Shown here piece after piece: positions 7,538-15,670 of a DNA stretch of 16,517 nucleotides. The notes under the pieces are model-generated. The model was given only the letters and a program-made list of their open reading frames with translations. It was not told the DNA's origin and did no database searches. This DNA is from an uncultured Eubacterium sp. GTDB taxonomy: Bacteria > Bacillota > Clostridia > Oscillospirales > Acutalibacteraceae. Location: positions 1-16,517 of the forward strand of contig CAJOER010000015.1 of the NCBI GenBank assembly GCA_905233805.1. Direction: 5' to 3'. How positions within the stretch are numbered: the first letter of the stretch is position 1; every line of letters starts with the position of its first letter. The translations under genes and the position numbers were made by a program.

Positions 7538-7566
7538 TTGAATTTTATGTCTATTTAATATATAAT
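7538..7566 (+). promoter_or_regulatory. Sigma-70-type promoter of the tandem secreted-protein operon
   Basis: TTGAAT (7538-7543), a 17-bp spacer and TATAAT (7561-7566) form a consensus-like promoter. The -10 box is 30 bp from the ATG at 7596, so the leader is only about 20-25 nt, enough for the AGGAGG ribosome site and little else. Confidence 0.8.
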
Positions 7567-7595
7567 ATTATCATAAATTTCCAGGAGGCAATATT

Positions 7596-9128
7596 ATGAA
7601 AAAAGTAGTATCAATCATTTTATCAGTAACGATGCTTTTAAGCATTACTGCAGGGCTTAACATTACAGCCTTTGCTGATGAACTCCCTGCAAGTGGAAAA
7701 TGCGGTGAAAATGCTACGTTTACATTTGACAAGGACACGGGAACGCTTGTAATATCTGGACAAGGTGATGTAACAGGTGTTAAAAGGTTTGTCATGGAAT
7801 CTGTCGGTGAGGTTGTGTATTATGACTTTTCAGATTTCAGTGGTTATTCGGAGATTAAATCGGTTATAATTAATGAAGGTATAACCCGCATTCTTCCAGG
7901 TGAAGATATGTGGTGTCCTTCTTTCAGCTACAATGAAAACCTTGCTTCCATTTCTCTTCCTGATTCTTTACTGGAAATCGGTGGGCAAGAGGGTTACTTT
8001 TCGTTTGATGATACTGCATATTATAACGATAAAACCCATTGGGACAGTAATATTTTTTATGCCGATACTTTTCTTATTAATGCGCAGGATGCAGTTGGCG
8101 ATGTTACTGTTAAAAGCGATACAAAAGGTATAGGTAATTCTGCATTTTATATGAATAATAAAATCACCTCTATTGTACTTCCCGAAGGATTAAAGAGTTT
8201 AGGATTCTATTCGATACGTGAATGTGATAACCTTAAAAGCATTAACTTTCCATCCACTTTGGAGTACTCAGCGGAATGGTCTTTAGCCTGGAATCCGTCG
8301 TTAACTGATGTTGATTTAAGCAAAACAAAACTTACCGAGATTCCTACTGGTATGTTTTGGGCTTGTGAAAATTTAAAATCAATTCATGTGCCGGCAAGTG
8401 TTACGAGTTTTGGAGACAATGCAATTGGCTCATGTTATTTAAGCGATATATATTACGGCGGAACAAAATCGGAATGGTCAAAAGTGAAAATAAGCAATCA
8501 AAACGACGGATATGATACATATGCACTCTCGACCTATATAGCAAAAAAAGCAGTAAATATTCATTGCTCGGACGGAACAATAGAAGCTGAAAATCCAGAC
8601 GCCGTTAAAGATGACGAATCAGAGTATTCAATTAAGCTTTCAAAGCATTCATATGTATATAACGGAAAAACAAGAAAGCCTGGAGTAACCGTTACTTTAA
8701 ATGACGGAACAGTGCTCAAGGAGGGCGAAGATTATACAGTATCCTATGCAAAAGGCAGAAAATATGTAGGAAAGTACAAAGTAAAAGTTACATTTAAAGG
8801 CGAATATACTGGCAGTGAAACTGTATATTTTACGATAAAACCTGCCGGTACCAGCATTTCGGGCGTTTCAAGATTAAAGAAGGGCTTTAAGGTAAGGTGG
8901 AAGAAGAAAACCACTCAGGTTACGGGATATCAGATTCAGTATAGCCGAAAAAAGAACTTTGCTTCGGCAAAAACAGTAACGGTTAAAGGTGCAAAAAAGA
9001 CATCAACAAGTGTAAGAAAGCTTGCAAAGAAGAAATACTACTATGTTCGTATAAGAACTTATAAGAGCGTTAACGGTAAGAAAATCTGTTCAAGCTGGAG
9101 CAAGGTGAAAAAAGTTAAAACCAAGTAA
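7596..9128 (+). CDS. Secreted BspA-type leucine-rich repeat protein with fn3-like C-terminus
   Basis: The 510-residue protein starts with a signal peptide (MKKVVSIILSVTMLLS..., cleavage near AFA-DE, residue 27). Residues 34-60 (GKCGENATFTFDKDTGTLVISGQGD) form the short N-terminal motif typical of BspA-like proteins. Residues about 85-290 contain irregular LRR_5-type repeats (IKSVIINEGITRI, LASISLPDSLLEIG, ITSIVLPEGLKSLG, LKSIHVPASVTSFG), closing with IYYGGTKSEWSKV. Residues about 343-416 form a beta domain with an internal YNGKTRKPGVTVT motif, and about 420-510 an fn3-like domain with a Lys-rich end. AGGAGG precedes the ATG. It is first in a two-gene operon, 18 bp before a paralogue. BspA-like proteins are linked to adhesion in some bacteria; no such role is shown here. 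Its region is AT-rich (about 37% GC in a counted 60-base line). Confidence 0.92.
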   Translation: MKKVVSIILSVTMLLSITAGLNITAFADELPASGKCGENATFTFDKDTGTLVISGQGDVTGVKRFVMESVGEVVYYDFSDFSGYSEIKSVIINEGITRILPGEDMWCPSFSYNENLASISLPDSLLEIGGQEGYFSFDDTAYYNDKTHWDSNIFYADTFLINAQDAVGDVTVKSDTKGIGNSAFYMNNKITSIVLPEGLKSLGFYSIRECDNLKSINFPSTLEYSAEWSLAWNPSLTDVDLSKTKLTEIPTGMFWACENLKSIHVPASVTSFGDNAIGSCYLSDIYYGGTKSEWSKVKISNQNDGYDTYALSTYIAKKAVNIHCSDGTIEAENPDAVKDDESEYSIKLSKHSYVYNGKTRKPGVTVTLNDGTVLKEGEDYTVSYAKGRKYVGKYKVKVTFKGEYTGSETVYFTIKPAGTSISGVSRLKKGFKVRWKKKTTQVTGYQIQYSRKKNFASAKTVTVKGAKKTSTSVRKLAKKKYYYVRIRTYKSVNGKKICSSWSKVKKVKTK

Positions 9129-9146
9129 AAACAAGGAGAAATTGTT

Positions 9147-10496
9147 ATGAAAAACACAATGAAAAGACTGTTTGCAACGATTTTAGTGTTATCAATGATT
9201 TTATCAACAAGCATTATAGCTTACGCTGATGATAAGGTGTTGACAGGCAATCTTAATGACGGTATTACTTACAGCTTCGACACAAAAAGCGGAACATTGT
9301 CTATTGACGGTAACGGCGATGTGGAGATAGTAGTTGATTACTATAATCGAGATGAGGAAAGTGTGCGCCCTTGGGTTGACTCAAATGAATATCCTTGGTA
9401 CGGTTCAAATTATGAACGAAATAAACTAATATTCGGTGATGGAATAACAGGTGTTACTTCTTGTGAATTGTTGATGTGTTTTAAACAAATTCATTTTGGA
9501 GCAGGTTTTGATTTGTTGAAATATATTGAGGATGAGGGCTACTGTTACCATTATTGGAACGAAGATTGTACATTATCAGAGGATAATGAATCAGCCAAAT
9601 TGGTTGATGGTGTTCTTTATTCAAAAGATATGACAAAATTATTGAAATTTCCAATTTCAAAAAGCGATAAAAACGGAGTGTTCTACGTTCCTTCGGGAGT
9701 AAAAGAAGTATGTACAGATGCTTTTGGCGGATACTTACAAGGTGACGGTTCGGGCTCTTCATTTAAATATGTTGTTTTTCCAAAAAGCGTAACTACTATT
9801 CACCAGAATTATTTTGAAAAGTTGGATGCAGTTTTTGTTCTTAATCCCAAGTGTGGTATTAGCAGTGATTTCGGTGATGATGATTTATTTAATTTCAACC
9901 AAAGCACTATAATTTATCAAGCGGGCAGAAAAAATTATTATTATAGTTCGGAGCACGTAGATGAATCGGAAAACGATTGTGCACCACTTGTATTTAAAAA
10001 CACACGTTATTATGCTTTGTATGATAAAAAATACGATTATACCGGTAAAAACATAACACCTAATCTTATTGTGCTTAACAAAAACGGTAAGATATTGAAA
10101 AACAAAAAGGATTACACCTTAAAACTGCCAAAGAAGAGAAAAACAATTGGCACGTATACGATTATTGCCAAAGGTAAAAAGGGTAATAAGAAAGCTGTAA
10201 AGCTCAAGTTTTATATTTTACCTAAAAAAGTAGTTGTTACTTCCGTAAAACGTAAAGGCGGAAAAATTACATTAAAATGGAAAAATCATAAGGCACAGAC
10301 GACCGGGTTCCAGATTAAATATGCAACAAATTATGATTTAAGAAAAGCTAAAACAATTACAATAAAGAATAAGAAGGCTACTTCGAAAACTATTAAAAAT
10401 ATAAATAAGAAAAAGTTTTATTATATTCGTATCCGTGCATATAAAAAAGTAAAGGGTAAAAAGTATTATTCAAGGTGGAAATATATTGAATGTTAG
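9147..10496 (+). CDS. Secreted protein paralogous to its upstream neighbour, with degenerate LRR region and fn3-like C-terminus
   Basis: The 449-residue protein has a signal peptide (MKNTMKRLFATILVLSMILS..., cleavage near AYA-DD, residue 27). It shares the N-terminal motif ITYSFDTKSGTLSIDGNGD with the preceding protein. The middle (about 60-260) retains only scattered LRR-like strings (VFYVPSGVKEV, YVVFPKSVTTI). Residues about 285-358 match the neighbour's beta domain (YDYTGKNITPNLIVLNKNG), and about 362-449 are fn3-like, ending KKFYYIRIRAYKKVKGKKYY. AAGGAGA precedes the ATG, 18 bp after the upstream stop. The C-terminal third is extremely lysine-rich. The pair looks like an old duplication with diverged middles. 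GC is low (30% in the counted line 9181-9240). Confidence 0.9.
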   Translation: MKNTMKRLFATILVLSMILSTSIIAYADDKVLTGNLNDGITYSFDTKSGTLSIDGNGDVEIVVDYYNRDEESVRPWVDSNEYPWYGSNYERNKLIFGDGITGVTSCELLMCFKQIHFGAGFDLLKYIEDEGYCYHYWNEDCTLSEDNESAKLVDGVLYSKDMTKLLKFPISKSDKNGVFYVPSGVKEVCTDAFGGYLQGDGSGSSFKYVVFPKSVTTIHQNYFEKLDAVFVLNPKCGISSDFGDDDLFNFNQSTIIYQAGRKNYYYSSEHVDESENDCAPLVFKNTRYYALYDKKYDYTGKNITPNLIVLNKNGKILKNKKDYTLKLPKKRKTIGTYTIIAKGKKGNKKAVKLKFYILPKKVVVTSVKRKGGKITLKWKNHKAQTTGFQIKYATNYDLRKAKTITIKNKKATSKTIKNINKKKFYYIRIRAYKKVKGKKYYSRWKYIEC

Positions 10497-10498
10497 AT

Positions 10499-10537
10499 AA
10501 AAAAGGCTGACTCATAAAACGTGAGTCAGCCTTTTTT
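10499..10537. terminator. Bidirectional rho-independent terminator between convergent genes
   Basis: AAGGCTGACTCA (10503-10514) and TGAGTCAGCCTT (10522-10533) form a perfect 12-bp stem with a 7-nt loop. T runs follow on both strands (10532-10537 on plus; the A run 10499-10504 on minus). It ends the secreted-protein operon on the plus strand and the lipoprotein gene on the minus strand, whose stop codon lies directly beside the stem. Confidence 0.92.
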
Positions 10538-10844
10538 AATCAAGTGCGTCGGAGACTGCGTCGCCGGCTTCGTCAAATGCGCCTGCTGCGCCGTCGGCAG
10601 CTTTGTCGGCTCCCTCGCCGATGTCGTCGCCTACTTTGTCGGCACGGTCTTTGACCTCTTCGCCCGCTCTTGAAACGCCGTTGCCCGCGTCGCTTGCAAG
10701 CTCTTCGGCTTTGTTAGTTGTGCTTACCGTCGTGCTTTCTCTTGTTGTGCTGTCAAGCGTTTCGCCTCTGTTTTTATCTGCGCAGCCCGTAAATACTGCC
10801 GCCGCGAGAATAATCGGTAAAGCGATAAGAATTATTTTTTTCAT
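10536..10844 (-). CDS. Small Ala/Asp-rich lipoprotein of unknown function
   Basis: The 102-residue product begins MKKIILIALPIILAAAVFTGC, a lipoprotein signal with lipobox FTGC, so Cys21 should be lipidated and the protein held on the outer face of the membrane. A Thr/Ser-rich linker (STTRESTTVSTT) follows. The remainder is a charged, alanine-rich amphipathic helix with a loose repeat of KDRADKV, GEGADKA, FDEAGDA type, reminiscent of LEA-like or YtxH-like helices, but no family can be assigned. AAAGGA precedes the ATG. It lies 61 bp after ypeB on the same strand and may be co-transcribed; whether it is sporulation-related is unknown. Its stop abuts the shared terminator. Confidence 0.8.
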   Translation of the reverse strand: MKKIILIALPIILAAAVFTGCADKNRGETLDSTTRESTTVSTTNKAEELASDAGNGVSRAGEEVKDRADKVGDDIGEGADKAADGAAGAFDEAGDAVSDALD

Positions 10845-10905
10845 ATTTTTAGTCCTTTCGTCAGTAATAAGATTACTTTTAATAGTATTTCACGTTTGTT
10901 TAGAT

Positions 10906-12234
10906 TTATTCGGTCAGAGTTCCGCCGTCGGTATAAAGCAGAATCAGGATGTTTTCTTCTTTTCCCGTTTTACTGTTGATATAGATAAGCGCGTCCTCGC
11001 CCGTGTCGTAGCTCGTGCAGGAGAATTCCCAGCACTGTACCTCTTTCCCGTTTTCTTTCGGTATAATGCATTTTTTTACGCCGTTGACTTTAAGGTACGG
11101 GGAAAGGCTTTTCCTCGCCTTTTTTGCGGAAATCTTATTGCTGAAAACAGCTCTTTCGATATGGTTTGTAAGATAAGTCGACGCGTCAAGGGAAACGATT
11201 TTTCCGTCGGAAAGCGATACTCCGACCTTAATCAAATCGCTGTAAACGTAAACGCCTTTTTTTGCATAGGCAAAATTAATTGTACAGATGTTATCGGAAC
11301 TTGAATAATATGATTCTTTCATATATTTATATCCGAGTTTATTAAGATATTTTACCGCCCGCTTAACGGCGCTTTCCTCGCTTATATCCGAAGTGCTGAT
11401 TACGCCCGAATAAAGAATACTTTTAATATATCCGCCCTGCTTTGTTACCGATACGGTATAGCGTCCGTGCTTAAAGGAATAACAGGGGAGAGAAGAGCGC
11501 TCGTCCGCGTCGAAAGAAAGCTTGTTTTCGTTGATATCAAGCGCTTTTGCGGCGATTGTTTTACACTCTTCGCGGGTTTTGATTTCCGCGTTTGAAACGA
11601 GCTTTGACTTCTTGTTCAGCACCCTGTCGGAAAACGGACCGTCGTAAATAAGCGTGGGAAAACTTTCAAAGCTTTTCGCGCTTTCCGAAAAGCTGTTTGA
11701 AAGGGGAGTAACGCTGACGGAAGTTCTGCTTTTTACACCTCCGTCGGTTATTTTTGCGCCCGAAGATACGCTCCTCATCATTTCCGAAGCGGAAGCAGCA
11801 AATTTTTCCGAATATTCAAGAAGCGCTTTAATGTTTTTGTGTTCCTGTTCGGTTATTTTTCCGCCGTTTTCAAGCTTGTTTTCAATATACTGCGCATAGT
11901 CGCTTGCCTGTGATAAAAACTTGTAGATGTTGCCGAGTTCCATCTGCGATACGGGAAGACGGCTTACAGCGTTTTTTGCAACCGAACATTTCGCGAAAAG
12001 CTCGCGGCTCAGCTGCCTTAGTTCCGCAGAAGAATTAGAGTAAAGACTCTTCGTAAGGTCGGTATTTACCGTGCTCATACACTCCGCAAGTTCGGACAGC
12101 GAATGCTGATAACTGACCTCGAGCTGCTGCTTATAGCTGTTCATATTTTTCGTGTTTACAATTGCCGTTGCAAAAAGAATCGCCAGCGCAAGTATCATAA
12201 ATGATGTAATTCTTACATAACCTCTTAGTTTCAT
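10906..12234 (-). CDS. ypeB: Spore germination protein YpeB
   Basis: YpeB is made in the forespore and is needed for SleB, the spore cortex-lytic enzyme, to accumulate and work. The 442-residue protein has an N-terminal membrane anchor (about residues 10-26), a helical N-terminal domain with the family strings SRLPVSQMELGNIYKFLSQ and DYA, the diagnostic FPTLIYDGPFSD (192-203), and PepSY-type repeats to the end (ISEESAVKRAVKYL, LIKVGVSLSDGKIVSLD, LTNHIER, IYINSKTGKEENILIL). GGAGG lies 7 nt before the ATG. It is divergent from proB and followed by a lipoprotein gene. No sleB is adjacent, although the two are commonly a bicistronic pair. I could not identify a convincing sporulation-sigma promoter in the 124-bp gap upstream. 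Confidence 0.93.
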   Translation of the reverse strand: MKLRGYVRITSFMILALAILFATAIVNTKNMNSYKQQLEVSYQHSLSELAECMSTVNTDLTKSLYSNSSAELRQLSRELFAKCSVAKNAVSRLPVSQMELGNIYKFLSQASDYAQYIENKLENGGKITEQEHKNIKALLEYSEKFAASASEMMRSVSSGAKITDGGVKSRTSVSVTPLSNSFSESAKSFESFPTLIYDGPFSDRVLNKKSKLVSNAEIKTREECKTIAAKALDINENKLSFDADERSSLPCYSFKHGRYTVSVTKQGGYIKSILYSGVISTSDISEESAVKRAVKYLNKLGYKYMKESYYSSSDNICTINFAYAKKGVYVYSDLIKVGVSLSDGKIVSLDASTYLTNHIERAVFSNKISAKKARKSLSPYLKVNGVKKCIIPKENGKEVQCWEFSCTSYDTGEDALIYINSKTGKEENILILLYTDGGTLTE

Positions 12235-12299
12235 TTTATTACCTCCGTTTTTTGTTCAACCATATTTTGTCCGAAAATTTTTAAAATATTAATTTATAA

Positions 12300-12328
12300 T
12301 TGCAAACGTATCTGCACTGTGATATAAT
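12300..12328 (+). promoter_or_regulatory. Sigma-70-type promoter of the proBA operon
   Basis: TTGCAA (12300-12305), a 17-bp spacer and TATAAT (12323-12328) lie 30 bp before the proB ATG. The short leader leaves no room for a T-box or other riboswitch. TTGCAA is its own reverse complement, but no matching -10 box was found on the minus strand for ypeB. Confidence 0.8.
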
Positions 12329-12358
12329 ATTTAAGATTTAATATGGGGTAATAGAATT

Positions 12359-13141
12359 ATGAGTGATTTTGAAAAGAAAAGAATTGTCGTAAAAGTAGGC
12401 ACTTCAACCCTTACGCACAAGACCGGAAAAACAAATATTGCAAGGGTTGCAAAGCTTGCGTCCGTGCTCTCGGATTTGCATAATATGGGGCACGAGGTTA
12501 TTCTCGTTTCCTCGGGAGCCGTTGGCGTAGGCACGGGAAAACTCGGCTTAAAGAAAAGGCCGACGGCAACCAAAGAACTTCAGGCCGCCGCAGCTATCGG
12601 CCAGGGCGAGCTTATGTTCCTATACGATAAAATGTTTTCCGAATACGGCGTCGTAGTGTCTCAGCTTCTCTTCACAGTTGAAGAACTTGACGACAAAACA
12701 AGCCGCGGGCATCTTCTTGATACATTTAATCAGCTTCTTGCCTTCGGCTCAATCCCGATTGTTAACGAAAACGACAGCGTTTCGGTTGACGAGCTTTTAA
12801 ACGGCGATAACGACTGCCTTTCGGCAAGGGTTGCCGTGCTTACAAATGCCGATATTCTTATTATGCTTACGGATAAGAACGGGCTTTTCGATTCAAACCC
12901 CGAGGAAAACGAAAACGCTAAGCTTATTGAAGTTGTTGAAAAAATCACTCCCGAAATTGAAAAAGCCGCCGGCGGTGCGGGCAAAAACGGTACGGGCGGA
13001 TTTATGACTAAGATTAACGCAGCAAAAATTGCAACGGAAAAAGGAATATGCGCTGTGGTTATGAACGGCGAAAAACCGACGGGAATTTACAAGGTTCTTG
13101 AGGGAAAGAACGTCGGAACAAAATTTATTTGTAACAGGTGA
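12359..13141 (+). CDS. proB: Glutamate 5-kinase, short form lacking a PUA domain
   Basis: ProB phosphorylates glutamate to gamma-glutamyl phosphate, the first and usually proline-inhibited step of proline synthesis. The amino-acid-kinase fold is complete: VVKVGTSTL (10-18), VSSGAVGVG (50-58), the IGQGELM segment (80-86), PIVNENDSVS (133-142), GDNDCLSARVA (149-159), LTDKNGLFDSNP (170-181) and GTGGFMTKINAA (211-222). It ends at residue 260, so the C-terminal PUA domain of the longer, roughly 370-residue enzymes (E. coli, B. subtilis type) is absent, with a natural stop rather than a break. GGGG lies a little upstream of the ATG at 12359. The proA ATG follows the stop by 4 bp. Confidence 0.96.
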   Translation: MSDFEKKRIVVKVGTSTLTHKTGKTNIARVAKLASVLSDLHNMGHEVILVSSGAVGVGTGKLGLKKRPTATKELQAAAAIGQGELMFLYDKMFSEYGVVVSQLLFTVEELDDKTSRGHLLDTFNQLLAFGSIPIVNENDSVSVDELLNGDNDCLSARVAVLTNADILIMLTDKNGLFDSNPEENENAKLIEVVEKITPEIEKAAGGAGKNGTGGFMTKINAAKIATEKGICAVVMNGEKPTGIYKVLEGKNVGTKFICNR

Positions 13142-13145
13142 AATT

Positions 13146-14387
13146 ATGACAGTTAAAGAACTCGGAAAAAACGCGAGAAAAACACAGACGTTTTTATCTC
13201 TTGTTACTACAGAAGATAAAAACAGGGCGCTGCTTTCAATTGCCGACGCTCTTAAAAAACACTCTGACGATATTATTAAGGCTAATGAAACCGACCTTGA
13301 AAACGGAAAGAATAACGGACTCGGCGCGGGACTGCTCGACCGTCTTATGCTCAACGAAGAAAGAATTAAGGGCATAGCCGACGGCGTGCGCGAGGTTGCG
13401 GCGCTTGAAGACGCCTGCGGCAAGGTTGTTTACGAATATGAAAAAGAAAACGGACTTAAAATTCAGAAGATTACCGTTCCCATCGGAGTTATCGGAATAA
13501 TCTTTGAGGCGCGTCCGAACGTTACTGCGGACGCTGCGGCGCTCTGTCTTAAAAGCGGAAACGCGGTTATACTCAGAGGAGGCAAGGAGGCAATCAATTC
13601 AAATAAAGCCATTGCCGAGATTATGAGGAACGCAGTCGAAGCGGCGGGCTTCCCGAAGGACGTAATTCAGCTTGTTGAGGATACCTCGCGTCAGTCGTCT
13701 AACGATATGATGACCATGAACGAATACCTCGACTGCCTTATCCCGAGAGGCGGTAAAGGACTTATCAGGGCAGTGGTTGAAAATTCCACCGTGCCCGTAA
13801 TCGAAACCGGTTCGGGTAACTGCCATATCTTCGTTGACGAGAGCGCCGACATCAATATGGCCGCGGAAATTATATTTAACGCAAAGACTCAGAGAATAAG
13901 CGTCTGCAACGCGTGTGAAAGCCTTGTTATCCACAGCGGTATTATTGAAAAGGCTTTGCCGGTGATCAAGGCAAGGCTTGAAGAAAAGAATACCGAGATA
14001 AGAGGGGACGAGAGAGCGAGGGCGGTCTGCCCCGATATTCTTCCTGCAACCGAGGAGGATTTCTACACCGAATATCTCGATTATATTATCAGTGTAAAAA
14101 CGGTTGATTCGCTCGACGAGGCTATTGAGCATATTAACGAGCACTCAACCCACCACAGCGAAGCAATAATTACGCAGAATAAAGAAAATGCCGATAAATT
14201 TATGCAGTGCATAGATTCAAGCTCTGTATACGTAAACGCTTCAACCCGCTTTACGGACGGAAATGAATTCGGCCTCGGCGCCGAAATCGGTATATCGACT
14301 CAGAAGCTTCACGCGAGAGGACCCATGGGGCTTGCTCAGCTTACATCTACCAAATATTTAATTTTCGGAAACGGACAGGTCAGATAA
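13146..14387 (+). CDS. proA: Glutamate-5-semialdehyde dehydrogenase (gamma-glutamyl phosphate reductase)
   Basis: ProA reduces the unstable gamma-glutamyl phosphate made by ProB to glutamate-5-semialdehyde with NADPH, and the two enzymes are thought to work together. The aldehyde-dehydrogenase-superfamily protein shows GVIGIIFEARPNVT (114-127), LRGGKEAINSN (143-153), LIPRGGKGLI (198-207), GSGNCHIFVD (222-231), the catalytic-cysteine motif SVCNACESL with Cys254, and the C-terminal FGLGAEIGISTQKLHARGPMGL. I chose the ATG at 13146 (413 residues, normal length) because AGGTGA lies just before it; a GTG at 13098 would overlap proB by 44 bp and adds non-family sequence. The TAA stop overlaps the next gene's ATG. 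Confidence 0.97.
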   Translation: MTVKELGKNARKTQTFLSLVTTEDKNRALLSIADALKKHSDDIIKANETDLENGKNNGLGAGLLDRLMLNEERIKGIADGVREVAALEDACGKVVYEYEKENGLKIQKITVPIGVIGIIFEARPNVTADAAALCLKSGNAVILRGGKEAINSNKAIAEIMRNAVEAAGFPKDVIQLVEDTSRQSSNDMMTMNEYLDCLIPRGGKGLIRAVVENSTVPVIETGSGNCHIFVDESADINMAAEIIFNAKTQRISVCNACESLVIHSGIIEKALPVIKARLEEKNTEIRGDERARAVCPDILPATEEDFYTEYLDYIISVKTVDSLDEAIEHINEHSTHHSEAIITQNKENADKFMQCIDSSSVYVNASTRFTDGNEFGLGAEIGISTQKLHARGPMGLAQLTSTKYLIFGNGQVR

Positions 14388-15658
14388 TGAAAGATAACTA
14401 TTACGACAACCCGAATACTGACGAGGACAGACTCGAAAGAACGGAAAAGAAAAAGAAGAACCAGGCTGCAAGATTAATTCTTACGGTTATAGGTTTTGTT
14501 GTTGTTGCAATTGCGGTATTTCTTGTAACAATAAAGCTCGTTCAGCCTGATTTTAAAATCAAACAGCTTATTCCCGAAAACGTATCGCAGTACGTTGACG
14601 AAAAGGTTATGGGCAACACCACCGAGCCTTCAACCGAAACGACTACGCTCACAACAACCACTACAACCCGGGCGCCCGTAAAAACCGAAGCCGAATATCT
14701 TCCCATTGAAGAATTCAAACTCGATAACGGAGCCAAGGGAAACTATATGGGCAATATTCTCTCAGGCGGAAAGGTTGGAACCGACGCATCTTACGTTTAT
14801 CATATCGTTGACGGCCGCGGTATTTACCGCTTTGAGCCGTACAGCGAAAGCTATGCGAGAATATACCAGAGCGAACACAAGCTTTCTTCCCTTAACTTAA
14901 AGGGCGATTATCTCTATTTTACAGATAATGATAACGATAATCTTTACCGTATGCAAAAAGGAAGCGGGAAGGCGGAAAAACTCGCCGAGGACGTAAGAAC
15001 AGCATACGTATACGATAACAGAATATACTTTGTTACAACCGATAACTGCGTTAAAACCATGAAGGCGGATAAGCTTAAAGAAAAGACTCTTTATTCTTCG
15101 GCTGACGACGTTGAATTAATCGGAATTTCTCTTCATTCCGTATTCTTCACGGTTACCGATGCAAACGGAAATGTTGAGTATATTACCGTTGATAATAAAA
15201 ACGAAACGGGCGAACAGTATTTCAGACAGTCTACTAAAAAGGACGAGCTTGTTGCACCCGTATTAGAGGACGGATTTTTATACTTCTTCGAAAAGCAGAG
15301 CGACGATTCCTATAACCTCTGCCGTCAGAAATACGGCGCGAAGAAGCCCGTTACTCTCATTAAAAACGTAACCTGCCTTAACCCGGTTATCGTGTATAAA
15401 AACAGGCTGTTTTACGGTGAGCTTGACGACAAGCGCTTTAATATGATGGAACTCAATATGAATTCCGACGCTGTTAAAACCATGCTTTCCGTAAAAAAGG
15501 CAACCGTTGACAATACTCTTATCTGCCAGCACGGCGGAGAGTACGATTTTATTATCGGTAAGAAAAATGCCGACGGCGACAAGGTTTACTATGCTTCAAG
15601 CTTCTATACGGGAAGCGAAAATATAATGAAATTCAAAGAAGGAAAATGGTCTTACTAA
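14387..15658 (+). CDS. Membrane-anchored extracytoplasmic protein with a probable beta-propeller domain (DUF5050-like), function unknown
   Basis: The start ATG overlaps the proA stop by one base (TAATG), so translation is likely coupled. The 423-residue product has a charged cytoplasmic N-terminus (1-28, RLERTEKKKKN), one transmembrane helix (about 29-49), a linker with a Thr-rich run (about 78-100, TTTLTTTTTTR), and a large outer domain made of repeated short strands such as GDYLYFTDNDNDNLYRM, DNRIYFVTTDNCVKTM, DGFLYFFEKQSDDSYNL and KNRLFYGELDDKRFNMM. The pattern of iYf plus polar turn plus iyrm resembles DUF5050-type beta-propellers of Firmicutes; this is pattern recognition, not a search. 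No enzyme motif is visible. Its position suggests co-expression with proBA and the flippase-like gene behind it. Confidence 0.85.
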   Translation: MKDNYYDNPNTDEDRLERTEKKKKNQAARLILTVIGFVVVAIAVFLVTIKLVQPDFKIKQLIPENVSQYVDEKVMGNTTEPSTETTTLTTTTTTRAPVKTEAEYLPIEEFKLDNGAKGNYMGNILSGGKVGTDASYVYHIVDGRGIYRFEPYSESYARIYQSEHKLSSLNLKGDYLYFTDNDNDNLYRMQKGSGKAEKLAEDVRTAYVYDNRIYFVTTDNCVKTMKADKLKEKTLYSSADDVELIGISLHSVFFTVTDANGNVEYITVDNKNETGEQYFRQSTKKDELVAPVLEDGFLYFFEKQSDDSYNLCRQKYGAKKPVTLIKNVTCLNPVIVYKNRLFYGELDDKRFNMMELNMNSDAVKTMLSVKKATVDNTLICQHGGEYDFIIGKKNADGDKVYYASSFYTGSENIMKFKEGKWSY

Positions 15659-15670
15659 GAGGTAAAGAAC

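Noticed and set aside
10863..10877. Inverted repeat AGTAAT-AAG-ATTACT between ypeB and the lipoprotein gene
   Set aside because: A 6-bp AT-rich stem with no T run on the relevant strand is expected by chance; it is neither a convincing terminator nor operator.
10603..11304. Long plus-strand open frame (233 codons) across the lipoprotein and ypeB region
   Set aside because: It is antisense to two well-supported genes, has a low-complexity Ser/Ala/Leu translation and lacks a ribosome site.
12235..12358. A sporulation (sigma-G-like) promoter for ypeB on the minus strand
   Set aside because: No pair of boxes close to the expected consensus with proper spacing could be found; the palindromic TTGCAA has no matching -10 on this strand.
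13098..13145. GTG at 13098 as start of proA
   Set aside because: It would overlap proB in another frame and adds 16 non-family residues; the ATG at 13146 has its own ribosome site and gives the usual family length.
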